A stretch of 64,000 nt of DNA. Source: Rhizophagus irregularis. Its lineage: Eukaryota; Glomeromycota; Glomeromycetes; Glomerales; Glomeraceae. The stretch lies in assembly GCF_026210795.1 (NCBI RefSeq), contig NC_089438.1, positions 2,935,501 through 2,999,500 on the forward strand, in the 5' to 3' direction. Positions 33,736 through 46,306 of the stretch are shown piece by piece. The position numbers and the translations under genes are program-made. Under the pieces are notes generated by a model. That model was not told where the DNA came from and did not search any database. It saw only the letters and a list, made by a program, of their open reading frames with translations. Numbering within the stretch: position 1 is the stretch's first letter; each line of letters opens with the position of its first letter.

Positions 33736-34564
33736 ACCCCCTTTTAATTTGACCATAATAAAATAAATAAATATAATATAAAATATAAGAAATATAACTG
33801 AAGAAATATATGCTAAATCATTTTGTGATACAGTAAAAATGACTAAAAATCATATGATTAACTATTTAACCAATCTTCTTATTTAACAACTCCTCTAAAT
33901 TTTGAGCTCCTACTAAGTAAACAATATTAGAGAAATAAAATTCTATATATCCATTTCATTCTTTGGGTATCTTGGATATTCAAATACTTAGTTTACAATA
34001 TTTGGAGATCAAAAAGGTTATAAGTATTTTCCATCATTGTTCATGTTGAATAGAAGATTCTACTTCAGTTAATATTATTTCCACAAAATAAAAATTAATT
34101 AAAGATAATGTTTTTGATTTAATTAAATAGAATGCTATAAACAATCATAAAAGATAATTAATTTATTCTCAATTCTTGATATGTGGTATTAAAAATCTGA
34201 CTTCAAATAGCATATTTTTTCTTTGCTTTTTTATAACTACCTTCAAAGGAAGTGTCAGCACTTTTATTAATATGTCTGGTAAGCATCATATATACAAAAT
34301 AAAGAACAATGCCCTACCTTACAAAGCATCTAAGTACAATGTAAAATACATCCCATGAGCATGAAGATTTGTTAAAAAATTAAAAATCTATAAATTCAAT
34401 ACTTTTCTACTTTTGCCATTTTTTATAGTTATGAAATTGACATAATGAATAATATCATTTTTTCATCATCTGTATTTCTTATTTTCTAAATTAAACTTAT
34501 ATTTTTAATTAATATGTAATTCATTTTTAATAATGTAAAATTTTCATTACACTTTACTATACAC

Positions 34565-34762
34565 CCAGCCTGGTAAATGAAGGTCTTTTATAAATTTAAC
34601 TGATCTACCAAAAATATAACTTCCTCTATTCATTCCTCTATAGTTAACCATCCATTCTGCAACTAATATATTTTCTCCACCTCAATCTCCTCTACATCTA
34701 TGTGGAATTCCCCAATTAGATATTGCTTCATTAAATAAATTTAATACAGTTTCTGCTTTATT
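34565..34762 (-). pseudogene. Integrase/DDE-type transposase core fragment
   Basis: The minus strand reads KAETVLNLFNEAISNWGIP, HRCRGD then TGA, then GGENILVAEWMV, RGMNRGSYIFGRSVK. The GD-x-GGEN segment is the conserved second-aspartate region of the rve-type integrase cores common in glomeromycete repeats. The stop replaces one residue at a position where CGA to TGA would explain it. The downstream IERLW-type part is replaced by unrelated sequence. Dead and truncated. Confidence 0.6.
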
Positions 34763-35339
34763 ATTATAACCTTGAACTCTTTCAAACCTGATTGGAATTC
34801 ATTAGATGTAAGAGGTTTTTGTTCAGCTTTTGCTAAATTTCCCGCTAAAAGCTGAAGCTAATCATACAAGATTGTAATGGTAATCTATAACTCTTGTGAT
34901 TATCAGAAGCTGAATAATAGAAGAAAAGAATCTATAACCAAATTTTCCTTCTATATTTAAATAAATATCCAAATTATAGGATTGGTAAATGCTAGTAATT
35001 TCTGGAACTTCTAATTATTTAAAATCTATATCATGATTATTTCATGATTATTATATTATTATGTCAGTTCATTCGTGCTTAAAAATATCAAGCAATTATT
35101 TAATTATGTAAGCAGAAGGTTTATATACAATAAACATTGTATAATTAATCATATATCTAAAAATATCCAATCAGACATGTAGTATAGCACCTTATGTTGG
35201 CATATACATTTGACCATGAATAAAGAATTTCATACAAATAAAACTTATCAATAAATAATAATGAAATAACCTTTTATTACTCTTAATAAAACTTTATTTC
35301 TGTTGTTGTCTGAATGAAACATTACTACAAAAATTGACT

Positions 35340-35482
35340 TGTATTTATACATATTTAACAAGTCTAATATATCTAATATATCTAATATATTTAATATGGC
35401 TGATATCTTTAATATGTCAATCATGTTAAATATGTTAATCATGTTTGATATGTTAATCATGTTAAATATGATAACATATCAA
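35340..35482. repeat. Imperfect microsatellite of ATATCTAAT and ATGTTAATC words
   Basis: ATATCTAATATATCTAATAT is followed by alternating AATATGTTAATCATGTT units. The minus-strand frame at 35248-35460 (isoleucine/leucine/aspartate-rich) is a translation of this repeat and not a gene. Confidence 0.65.
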
Positions 35483-35599
35483 ACTTTTTAACAATTCCTA
35501 ATATTTATTTTTTTTAATAGAAATGTCAATGGACATTTTCTTTTGCTTTGTTGTTGTCATAAGTTCTCTAATATATTAATTAAAGTGATTAGTGTTTAG

Positions 35600-36240
35600 A
35601 TGGTAAGTTTTACTGCATACTTCAGAAGTTCTTCTTGAATCTTTTAAGCTTCTTGTAGTGTGTGCTGAGAGGCTTCTAACTGAACCACTAGTTAATTTTT
35701 TTCATTAATGACTTGTTGAGCCATTTCTAGAGCTTATTAGAATACTTGGCAAGAACCAGTTTAATGTTTGGAATGAGGACTTTCTAATTTCTATTACTAA
35801 AAAATCCCTATTATATTATCTTTATTAAAAAAAGATGCAGAATATGTTTGTAGATCATCTTTGATCTCTTGAACTTTTTTTTCTTATTTGTAAGTATTGT
35901 ATCCTTCTTCTGAAAGATCCCTTATCTATCTTATAACTCATTCTCTTGAGAAGTCTTTCTCTTTTATTTATTGTTGCCATAATTTTTGAAAGTTCTTTTT
36001 AAAAATTCTCTGATTTTCTTTTTTTTGCTTTAGAAAATGAAGGCAGTATCTAAGAATAAAATTTCTTTTTATATACAAATTGGATTACCAGTATATACTT
36101 CAAGTTTTCATGTCTCTTAAAATATTCAATAAGTAAATTTGTTTCCTTTACATTTTTAGCTATTTTATAGCTTTTAACAGTAAAATTGTCTGAAATATGT
36201 GAAACTTATTTCTGTTCTATAGTTGAAATATGCATATACT
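35600..36240 (-). pseudogene. Decayed coding region with coiled-coil-like text
   Basis: One minus-strand frame reads ALEMAQQVINEKN, stop, LVVQLEASQHTLQEA, stop, KIQEELLKYAV. Upstream, KIAKNVKETNLLIEYFKRHE is legible. The heptad pattern suggests a coiled coil. Stops and frame changes show it is dead. I do not recognise the family. Confidence 0.3.
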
Positions 36241-36644
36241 ATTTGGAATATTTCAATTATAATATCTTATTGTCTTTTGTATTTAGAGAGTATCTACTTG
36301 CCTAGAAACTAACTGACTGAAATCTCTTCAAATATATAGATCCAGTTATTACTTTGATTAAATGTTAAGAGTATGAGAATTTAGAATAATATGATGAATA
36401 TAAATTATTTTTTATTATAGCTAAAATTACATAATTTCATATTGTTGTTAAACATCTTAAAAGTAAAATTGTTCTTGTAATTTACCAGGAACTATTCTCT
36501 TTCTGGCCTTGAAAAATTTTAAGTGTACTTAATTTGTAAGTCCTATTTCTTTGGAAAGTTATGAAAAGGTAGTTTTACATTTAATATTTCCCATAATAGC
36601 ATGCTGACACTATGTGTATTGCTTTTTCATCTATTGGGTAAATT

Positions 36645-36905
36645 GATGCAGAATGATTCTAGTAGCTAATATATATATATCTGTCCACTTCCGATTTCTT
36701 TGAACATCTCAACACAACATCAACCCAATATACGACAATTCCATTAAATCCTTTATGATCCTTAATCCAATCAATTGCATTTTCAATTGATGGGTTTAGG
36801 TAAAAGCTAGGTATATACTATAAATCCCACTTCTTTATAAACATTTTGCCTGCATATCAGGAATAAATTTAGAGGCTTTTTTAATTATAAATAAAACCAA
36901 ATTAT
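36645..36905. repeat. Dispersed repeat, copy 2, split by another insertion
   Basis: Shares its flanking blocks with 33585-33735. The extra segment (36690-36800, minus) reads SIENAIDWIKDHKGFNG and IVVYWVDVVL without a stop. This is a short coding-like piece from another source that I cannot name. Confidence 0.5.
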
Positions 36906-39900
36906 GACTCTAAATGCACATTTCTTCTACATATTAAAAAAGGATTAGGAGGTCTCTTTGAACCGAAAATTAATATTAATCATATAATAAATCCCTTTTT
37001 GGTTTGCATTGCTTCTTTGTTGGATAATTCCCTCTTTAGTTTGATTCTTTTATATATGAATGGAAACAGAATCTATGTGTATTCTGAATCCACATATGTG
37101 GATACAGGATATTGCCCAGAATAATACTGGGTGAGCTAGGATTTCGTAATGCTAGCCAAGATCCGATCTCTACCAGTATTCAGAAACTATGTACAACATA
37201 AATATTATTTCTGCAAATTAAAACTGAATTAGGAGGCTTTTTTTAATCATAAATAATAAAGCCAAAGTTGTTATTATATAATTTTACAATTTCAATTTTA
37301 AAAGCTTTGCCTTTGATAAAAATTAGATTGCTCACTCTATGAATATTTAATTATAATTATAACTTTAACCTATAAAAATCTTTTGGTTCAATTTTAAATT
37401 CAATCAAATCCATAAGTATAATAAGTCTATAAAGTGTTTTTGATTCAATTTTAAATTCCATTAAATCAATCTATAGACATAAGAACTTGATTAATTATCT
37501 AACTAGTTACCAGTTAAAATTTTCTCATTGACATTCTTGATTTAATTCTAAAATTTTGTATTCTTATTAAGTATGATTTTCATTTTTGCCAATGGACATT
37601 ATAGAAATCACAACAATTCTAAATAGTAAATTACTAAGTATAACAGTTTGACTTTATAATCTTCCAAGATATGCCCATAATCTTTCTAATAATTTAATTA
37701 GAATATATGCATGAGACATTTTTAAAATTCTATTATATAAATATAAGCAATAATTATGCCAAAATCAATGATTTATGTATGTATTCCTTCCTAGCTTGTT
37801 GAATCTGATTTTGTAAGCAGAGATGTATATATAAATAAAAAATAATTTTTAAGATTCAAGCATTAGCTAATATAATAAACAAAATCTTTTTTAGTGTTAT
37901 CATAAATTTTTTTTTTGTATATGTATTTAGCTGTATATATTTAAGATCATAATGAAGTAAAGATTTTTCTTTCCATCCTATTTCTATGTTGATTATTTTA
38001 CTCATGTTTTTCTGTAAACATTAAAACTTTTGTTATCTTAACTGTCTAATGCATAACATGAATGAATCAGTGTCTTTTGCTGATATTTCTAACATTTCAG
38101 TGTCTTTTGCAAATATTTCTGTATTCTTTATAGAGTCTATAGTAATTTTGTAAATTCAATTCCTTAAATAACCATTTTGAGAGAAATAAGTCTTTTAGTG
38201 AATATATGTATACTTTTCTGAAATATATTTCTAGGCGTATAGATAAAATTAGCCTCTCCTTCGTCTTCAAGTCGTGTGTACCCAAGAGTGGTACCTACAA
38301 AAAATCGCTTGAAGTTCTCTCCTTATATTCTGATACATATAGTATAGTTGAAAGCTGTGCAGGCATTATCAAAATATGTATTAAACTACTTATATATAAA
38401 TTTTTTATTATAAATATTTAATAAAAAAATAATAGATTATCTATCTGTTTAACAACATGTAATTTCATTAAATTATTTTGATTTAATAGTTTTATAAGCA
38501 TTAGAAATAAAAATTAAATGAGTTTATTGTTTACAAAAATATTTAACTTTAAAATTTAAAAGTCGTGTGATGGTGAAAATATAGGGAAACACTAGTTAAT
38601 CGTATGGGCGGATGTCCTCAATATCACCCAAAAATACTCAAAGATTTCTCTTTTCTACTATGTGAAACTCAATGACTCATATCAATATACATTCTTTCAT
38701 CTTGATATTGAATCATATTATATAAATAAGCTGATAAGTGGGAAATGGTTTTCATTTTACTGGAATATCCCATTTGATTCTCCCATTTCTCTGCAATGAA
38801 GTTTTGAATGATTATAGGTATAAATGAATTGTTTTATTGTTTTACTAAAGTAAAGTGAGTACCAAGATTCAAATAATGCTAGACGCAGGAGTGATAACAT
38901 AAAAATTTGCTTTGCCTATACTAAAGAGTACACTGGGTAATCGATCCTATGTAAGGGATTCACCTTTTGGGAAAGAGAAAGGCTACCTGATGTAAAACTA
39001 TGCCGCATTGGTAACTGCTTATAGGTATAAATAAATGAATGGGATCATATACTATATAATAAGTTTGATGACTAGAGTCACATGTTATAAGGTTTTACTG
39101 TGTATTGACTTTTTTACTTCTCTTATTGAAGAATTTTTTAAAATTGTATATTATTATTATAATAGACAATATAACTTTTTATAGGAGTCGTACTATATCA
39201 ACCATATATGTAATATTATGTAATAATTTATCTCAATATATAAAATAAAAAGGAATAAAGAAATAAAGAAAAAAAAAAGGAAAGGGAATCAATAATTAGA
39301 ATAGCAAAATTTAAAGGCTATTTATATTTAAAATTTTTTTGATAAATAAAATAAATCAAAATCAGGTTTAGGTAGATCCAAAATAATAATTTGGGCTGTG
39401 ATAAAAAAAAAGCCATAATACCAGAACTTTGACACAAATAACATCAAAGCCTGATCCATAGCCACAAATCACATTCTGAGCTAATATTAATAAATAATAA
39501 AATCTTTCATTTATCAGAGACATCATAATAATCTGCATAAATTATTTATTTAAAGATGATTAGTTTTTCAGAAGCAGTAATATCATGTATAAGGTCACAT
39601 ATTATTTCCATCTAAAATCTAGTTTTTTGGTCACAATAGTAGTGATATTATTTCTAGTAAAAAATTTGACAATGTTAATCAAACTATTTTTTTTTTTTTT
39701 TTCTAATTGAAAAATGTATTAAGTTATATACTTTTATAATTTACTAAAATAAACTACAATAACATCATCATATATATTACTTGTATTACTTTACTTACTT
39801 GTATTCTCATCAACAGAAGAACATTTTAATGAATTAAAAGTAAGTTTGAATTTATTCAATATCCATCAATTATTAAAATAGTTCTTTGAAAACTAATTGA

Positions 39901-40592
39901 TCAATATATTTGATAATTAATTACAATAATATTCATAAAAGTTACAATAACAGATAACAATATTTTTTGATTTATGAAAATACTATGGATTATATTACTA
40001 TTATTTATTCCATAAAAAATATTTATATCAGAAATTTCCTAACTAATGACACAAAATGATCCTAATAATATATGTGGTGAATCGAATTATATTACTGGTA
40101 GTAACCACACTGTACTTTAATAAAATCAACTAAACAAATGGCGAGTAACGAATATTTTCCTTTTAGACCAGATATAATAAATTTTTAAAAGCTTTTACGT
40201 TTCAAAAAATAAAACAATAAAGTTATATTATTTTAAGTCGTTAAAGTAATTTCCATTTGTATTAGCATGGATATAATCTGTACAGACTAGTTCGGTCCAC
40301 TAAATACGGGTAGGCTGTTTATTATTATAGCTATTTTCAAGAAGTTTATTTTTACCCGTTCTTGATTATACTAAACTATTTTAATTTTGTTGATTTAATA
40401 CTTTAATGTCAGTTACCGCCGTTAGTGAACTGAATTTCAAAATAAATGCGGGTTATTTAATTGAAAAATAGACTGACTCCATTATATTCCATTCTTATTC
40501 TTAATTTATAGGAAATTGAAAAAAAAAATTTTACACAGAACGGAAATAAATTATTTTATGTAAATAATAAACAACCTTAGCATCGCCACCAA
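36906..40592. other. Gene-poor AT-rich DNA
   Basis: About 3.7 kb. Short frames at 38097-38285 and 38206-38421 overlap on opposite strands and have no support. Patches near 37080-37200 and 38560-39010 are less AT-rich and may be old repeats, but no ends or motifs can be made out. Confidence 0.4.
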
Positions 40593-40595
40593 AAA

Positions 40596-40889
40596 ATGGT
40601 AACCGCTGATCATACGTGCCGGTTACATTTTTTTTTCTTTTTCTTCACTATAATTTTTTTTATAAACTCATATTTAGAAGAAGAGTCATTTAATAAGCCA
40701 AAAAGATATTTATGGTTAAAAAATGTTCGTTCGAATTTTAAATCATTAGAGAAAATGAAAAGATATTATAGTGCTAAAATCGTCAAACTATACCAAGAAC
40801 CTGAAAGGGTTTTAATAAGAATACAATGTATTTGGAATAATTATATTAGAAACATAAAGAACATAAAGTTAAAGTATTGCACATCGTAG
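40596..40889 (+). CDS. Possible small protein or gene fragment
   Basis: An ATG-started frame of 97 codons. The N-terminal part is a hydrophobic FFFFFFTIIFFINSY run that could be a signal anchor. The C-terminal half (LEKMKRYYSAKIVKLYQEP, RVLIRIQCIWNNYIRN) has a basic, amphipathic, protein-like composition. No family is recognised and no splice sites are needed. A relic of a larger gene is equally possible. Confidence 0.25.
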   Translation: MVTADHTCRLHFFFFFFTIIFFINSYLEEESFNKPKRYLWLKNVRSNFKSLEKMKRYYSAKIVKLYQEPERVLIRIQCIWNNYIRNIKNIKLKYCTS

Positions 40890-41667
40890 TATATTATTCA
40901 AAACTATAACAATATTATTATTTTTTACTGATATAAATATTTAAAGAATTTTTTTTATAGTTCAATAACCATATCATTTAATTCTACCAAAGTGAATATC
41001 CAAAATCATATGTAACCGGCATGTATAACCGGCAAATAAATCTGCCTACTATTTTTCAGGGTCGTCGTAAATAATACCAAATATCATATGAATAAATAAA
41101 ATAATTACTCTTCATTCAACAAATTTAAATTATAAACAAAGTACATTAATGCTAAATTACTATTTCTCAAATGCAACTATAATTAATAATAAAGCAACAT
41201 ACTGTAGTTAAAATTTAATAGTTAAATGGAAAAATATTATTGGTCGACAACAATCCATTCTTGTATAAGCCTCATTATTTTTACTTCTTAGCCTCAATTA
41301 TATTTATATTTAACAGCAAAATACTAAGCTTCTCTAAGGACTTTGGATTTTGATAAAATTGCATGTGATAACTTTGGTTATAAAGTTATAAAGTTTGATT
41401 ATTACTTTAAAAAATAATAATACTTATTAGATATTTGATATTTTAAAAAAAAACTTTCCCAGATGTTTTGCTCATCATCTGATATTTCACAGCCCACAAG
41501 AAGCCCATCCAAGCCCCTATTGTAGTGCAACCGAATGAAAATTGTTATAAATAAATCATTCTAGGCGTACTCTTATATATAATGACTTTTACAGTATCTC
41601 TGATAATATCAATAGGCGCACAGCGGTCAAATCACTATTAATATTTCTTTCGCGTATTTACAAAAAT

Positions 41668-41767
41668 ATGGCAAAGAAACGACACAACAAAAATTCTTTA
41701 AAAGAACCGAAAAATTTTGCAGACACAAAGACCTTCGAAGTTCAATACGTTCTGACCATTACAAACG
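41668..41767 (+). CDS. Candidate first exon in a GC-richer island
   Basis: ATG opens 33 codons (MAKKRHNKNSLKEPKNF, ADTKTFEVQYVLTITN) that end at a strong GTGAGT donor. Local GC is visibly higher than in the flanks. Downstream acceptors (about 41977 and 42032) both lead to stops within 30 codons, so the rest of the gene is unresolved. The family is unknown. Confidence 0.35.
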
Positions 41768-42108
41768 GTGAGTAAGAGTGTCGTCGCTCGGTGGCTACCA
41801 TAGGGCTGATGTACTTTGTAGCTGTTATAATCTTCGCCGATAAGCTGTTTTGCAGAGAGAAGTTGTTATATACGAGCGAAGTGCCATAGAAGTTACTATT
41901 TATAATAGTCATGGCAGTGGTGAGGGTTATCCCGAGGGTCTTTATGATAGAATAGTGTGGTTATGCCCAAACCTAAGCGAGTTACTCATATCTTCGTATC
42001 CTGTAGACAAATTGTAACCTTTCGCTCACTTAGCTGGTCTGACCTCCCATATTATTATATCCTCTTTTGTAATTCTATCCAAGGCACACGTTTTCCATCA
42101 AGAAGCTT

Positions 42109-42273
42109 TATGTCGTTAAACTTTCCTCCACAACAACGTTCTTTCTTGCCTCTCCAAACTTCGACTTTACTCCTTCTTTTACAACTTGGACTGCGACTTT
42201 TGCACGTATCTCAGTGACGGTATTTAGAACTGGTGTGATAACTGCAAATGTAGCTATCGCACTTATACCTCTT
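42109..42273 (-). CDS. Candidate terminal exon on the opposite strand
   Basis: After an acceptor (ATATTAG) the minus strand stays open for about 54 codons to a TAA: GISAIATFAVITPVLNTVTE, then IRAKVAVQVVKEGVKSKFGE, ARKNVVVEESLTT. Amphipathic, valine/alanine-rich and unlike random translation of this genome. No upstream exon is identified and no family is recognised. Confidence 0.35.
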
Positions 42274-42289
42274 CTAATATTTAAGACTT

Positions 42290-43695
42290 CACTTACTTAA
42301 ACTAATATAATTTGAACACTTATTTATAATGCAAACATCGCGTATATGAGTAAATTAAAAGTTTTTATTTAGCTTACCGTACAAGGAAATTTTAAGTGAT
42401 AATCTAAATTTTGTGCGTGATATTACATTTCTCGACCCCTGCATTAAAAAAATTAATTACTCTATTTGGTCAAGGTTAAGATGGAACACCCGCTGCGTAT
42501 TTTCCGATCCGAATGGAATTTTTGATGGAAACTCGGCTGCGGTGATTTTCGACTAGTAAAAAAATCTCTTGAAACATTTGAATTACGTATAAAATAAATT
42601 AAATAAACTAAGAAAATTATTATTGTAAAATTCTAATTATTCCAAAAGAATTCAAGCTATCTTAACAAAAATTATATCTTCACTTGCTCCAAGGATTTGT
42701 TTATTACTACTGAACAATTTTACTTAAGCTCCCTAGACCTATTTCATTTTCAATGTCATAAATTACACTAAAAATGAAATACAGTAATTTCTTTTAAAAC
42801 ATATCCATTTACAGTACGTATATTTAAACAATATTAATAAAAGTTATTAAACACCAATTTGCTATAATTTTTATTTCAGTTAACTAAAGTATAAAAAAAA
42901 AACGAAAAATAATTTATTGCAAATAAAATTTGTTTATAGCTTTATAAATATTTTTAAGAAAACAAGAGACGGAGTGGCGAATATTTTATTGTAAAGCAAT
43001 TATTATTTTTTTAAAAAAAATTACATCTAAATTAATTATTTCAACAGATAAATAAACGAATATTATATAACTAAATTTAATTTTAAACCCCTTTTTCTTC
43101 GAAATGTAAATAAATATATTCGTAAAAGGTAAATAGTATATCATGTGATTTTGATTCAGAATTATGATAATTCTGGTAATTTCGGCAAGAAATTTTGCAA
43201 CAATTCATAATATATTTCCTTGTATGAATCATATTATCACGCATGAGATATTACAAAATTTAAATTTAAAATATACTTTAAAATTTATTTAATAAAACCG
43301 CGTTCAGTTTACGCTACTAATATAATAATATAATGAGAAAGAAAAAGATAAAAATAAAAAAATAAATTATTCAAATTACAAACTAAGAATTTTGAAGAAA
43401 ATCTCATAAGTCATAGTGTTTAAATAATTTATGATAAGAAAAAAAAATCAGGTATAATAATGTTATCTAATTTATATAATTCATCCGTATCTAAATATCT
43501 AAAAGAAAAAAAAAATATTACTTTAAATTTAGTAATTTATGGTAAATTTTAAACATTTTAAAAATATCAGGAATTTCCAATTCATCTTGTTCTTCTGAAT
43601 GAAGGTTAGGACTGTTATGTACTTCATTTCGTCTATCAAATATAAACTTAAAAATCATAAAATACTATAGAATAATTATTATAAGAATTTAAATA
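42290..43695. other. AT-rich intergenic DNA
   Basis: No gene, splice-bounded exon or inverted repeat is seen. A patch near 42470-42560 is GC-richer without coding sense. Confidence 0.45.
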
Positions 43696-43885
43696 CCGTA
43701 AAGTCCCGATTATAAGCACCCCCGAATATAAGCACCCCCAGATTTTTATATTACCCGAAAGTAAGCACCCTTGACCAACACTATGATAATTTTGGCCAAT
43801 ACTACAATATACCAAATATATAAATTTACCCAAATATAAGCACCCCTATAACAAAAAAAGGTTGCTTATATTCGGGACTTTACGG
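43696..43885. mobile_element. 190-bp MITE with TA target duplication
   Basis: Ends are inverted copies starting CCGTAAAGTCCCGA-TATAAGCA (right arm 43862-43885). TA flanks both sides (43694-43695, 43886-43887). The interior repeats the word TATAAGCACCCC several times and holds a GGCCAATAC word. Non-coding and Tc1/mariner-mobilised by its ends. It sits about 100 bp before a Sel1 fragment. Confidence 0.88.
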
Positions 43886-43981
43886 TAATTGTTTTATCAC
43901 CATACCATCATCATTGATATGAAGTTTCTTTACTTGTTGTTGCATTGTTTCAATTTTATAATCATTTTGAATATCTAAAAA

Positions 43982-44149
43982 TCAGCTGAAAAAGGATATT
44001 TAAATGGAATATATATACTTGGATGCTGTTATGAGAATGGGATTGGAACCGAAATTGATAAAGAAAAGGCAGTTGAATTGTATAAAGATGCTGCTAACAG
44101 AGGAATTAAAGATGCACAAAAAAGACTAGAAATGATAAGTTCAGTCTAA
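43982..44149 (+). pseudogene. Sel1-repeat gene fragment
   Basis: An open stretch of 55 codons ending in TAA reads SAEKGYLNGIYILGCCYENG, IGTEIDKEKAVELYKDAANR, GIKDAQKRLEMISSV. This is one full Sel1 repeat plus the start of the next helix pair, i.e. the C-terminus of a Sel1 or kinase-Sel1 protein. There is no ATG and no kinase upstream. The region before it is occupied by a MITE. It is a truncated copy unless an upstream exon exists that I cannot see. Confidence 0.6.
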
Positions 44150-45227
44150 TCATATTTTTATAATAGTTCAAAATCGTTTCTATCATTCTACTATTTTGAT
44201 TATTTTTTTTATTTTCTAAAATTATTATATATTTTGTATAATCTATTATTTATTCTATATTTAATCATATAATATTATTAAATTATTCATTATTAAAATG
44301 AATGACTTAAAATTATAAATTTAATTATTAAATAAAATATAACTTAAAAAAGCAAGTATTTTAAATTGAATTGTATCATATTATATATTGGCGGTGTATG
44401 GCGGAGTCTTTGCACAGAACTGAAATATTATGAGAAATAGTTTTTTACATCCGTAGTATACAATTATATGTGAAAATAAGGATAAACTTAAAAAGAAATT
44501 AAAAAAATAAAATTGGCACCGAATAAATTTCAATTCAATTACTTGACTAATTTCATCAATAATTTGGAATTATTTCTATTTTGATAAATGTCAAAGACCT
44601 GCTATGGATAATTGCAGTTCTTTCTACTACTTTAAATAAAGATTATAGTAAATAACTTTCTATTTAATTATTACTGCGTATTTTAATCATTTTTTTTCAA
44701 TAACAAAACAGTTTCTAAAATTATAAAAAAATCTATTTTGCTTTCATATCCCACCTGAGTAAATCCGAAGAAACTTTATATCGTTACATTATACCTCATG
44801 TCTCTTTACATCATCTAATAACAAAATATCAAAGTATTTTCATATAATCATATCTTATATATCTTATATACAATAAAAATTGATCTTTACCTGTTTAAAA
44901 AGTAATAAAGTGGGTGTTTGGCAAGTTATATTACGTGTTTCTTCAAAAATTTGATATATTATAGTAAGTTTTTTTATTAGATAAAATATTGATATGAGAT
45001 TAGAGATTAGATACTGTAATATCATTGACTTTATATGAGCAATAAATTATAATCAGTATATAAATTTGTTATACTTACACCTGCAAATTTCCCATATTAG
45101 ATAGACTTTCAGTATACTTTTTTTATAGTCCGAAACATAAGAAGCATAAGCATAGTACAACACTTCAACTCCAAATTAGGGAATATTAAATTCTAAGATC
45201 TTGTGTAACTATCAAAATTTCATTTTT
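44150..45227. other. AT-rich intergenic DNA
   Basis: Nothing recognisable on either strand. Confidence 0.45.
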
Positions 45228-45785
45228 AAAACGCCAAAATGAAGTTTTCATGTCTATAATAATTAGTTATTAAATAATACTATAGTATAAGTATTTAATT
45301 AATCTTAACTCAGTCCCACAGTCCAAATAAACTCAGATAGTCAATAGTCTCCTAGTTCCCATGGGTTTACATATGAAAACGCCGAAATGAAACTTTAATC
45401 AGTTTTTGCGTCTATAATAATTAGTTATTAAATAATACTGTAGTATAAGTATTTAATTAATCTTAACTCAGTCCCACAGTCCAAATAAACTCAGATAGTC
45501 AATAGTCTCCTAGTTCCCATGAGTTTACATATGAAAACGCCGAAATGAAACTTTAATCAGTTTTTGCGTCTATAATAATTAGTTATTAAATAATATAATA
45601 CTGTAGTATAAGTATTTAATTAATCTTAACTCAGTCCCACAGTCCAAATAAACTCAGATAGTTATTAGTTTCCCTAGTTCCCACAGGTTTACATATGAAA
45701 ACGCCAAAATGAAACTTTAATCAGTTTTGCGTCTATAATAATTAGTTATTAAATAATACTATAGTATACAATATATAATTAATCT
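45228..45785. repeat. Tandem repeat, three and a half copies of about 148-164 bp
   Basis: Copies begin at AAAACGCC words at 45228, 45376, 45534 and 45698; the last is partial. Shared blocks are GTCTATAATAATTAGTTATT, AATCTTAACTCAGTCCCACA and AATAAACTCAGATAGT. Copies 2 and 3 are almost identical, so amplification was recent compared with the 13.6-kb array. The unit is non-coding. Confidence 0.85.
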
Positions 45786-46306
45786 TGTTATGTATATCAC
45801 GCGTGTTTAATTTATTTAAACTTTCAAGTACACTAGTACACTCAAGAGATACTAATACCATTTCTAAACTATATATCAAAAATAAATTTAGCTTGAATAA
45901 AAATTTTTTAATAAATTTATTTAATTAACAATAATAAAAGCTTTAATAATATGGGAATATTGCACAATATGGTTTATAGAGAGTAAATCATATTAACTAT
46001 GTACTATAAGCCACAATTATACATATTAGTCATCATTAAATCAATTAATATTACTAGTTTAGGTTAAATAACTTATAAATTAATTGTGACTCATAGATAA
46101 TCTTGATTTTTTTATCTATTTTATTATTATTCACTATGTATCTATATATCCAAAGGGTTTTAAAAAATATATAAATACCCTTAATTTCCTCAAGGAAAAA
46201 ATCAAAAACCAAATTTCAATATTATTATTTTTCAAATCTTACAAATCTTACAAAACTTTTACAATCACCTAAATTTCAATTCAAATTTATAACTTACAAT
46301 TACAAA

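Noticed and set aside
35248-35460. 70-codon frame rich in Ile/Leu/Asn/Asp
   Set aside because: Derived from an ATATCTAAT/ATGTTAATC microsatellite.
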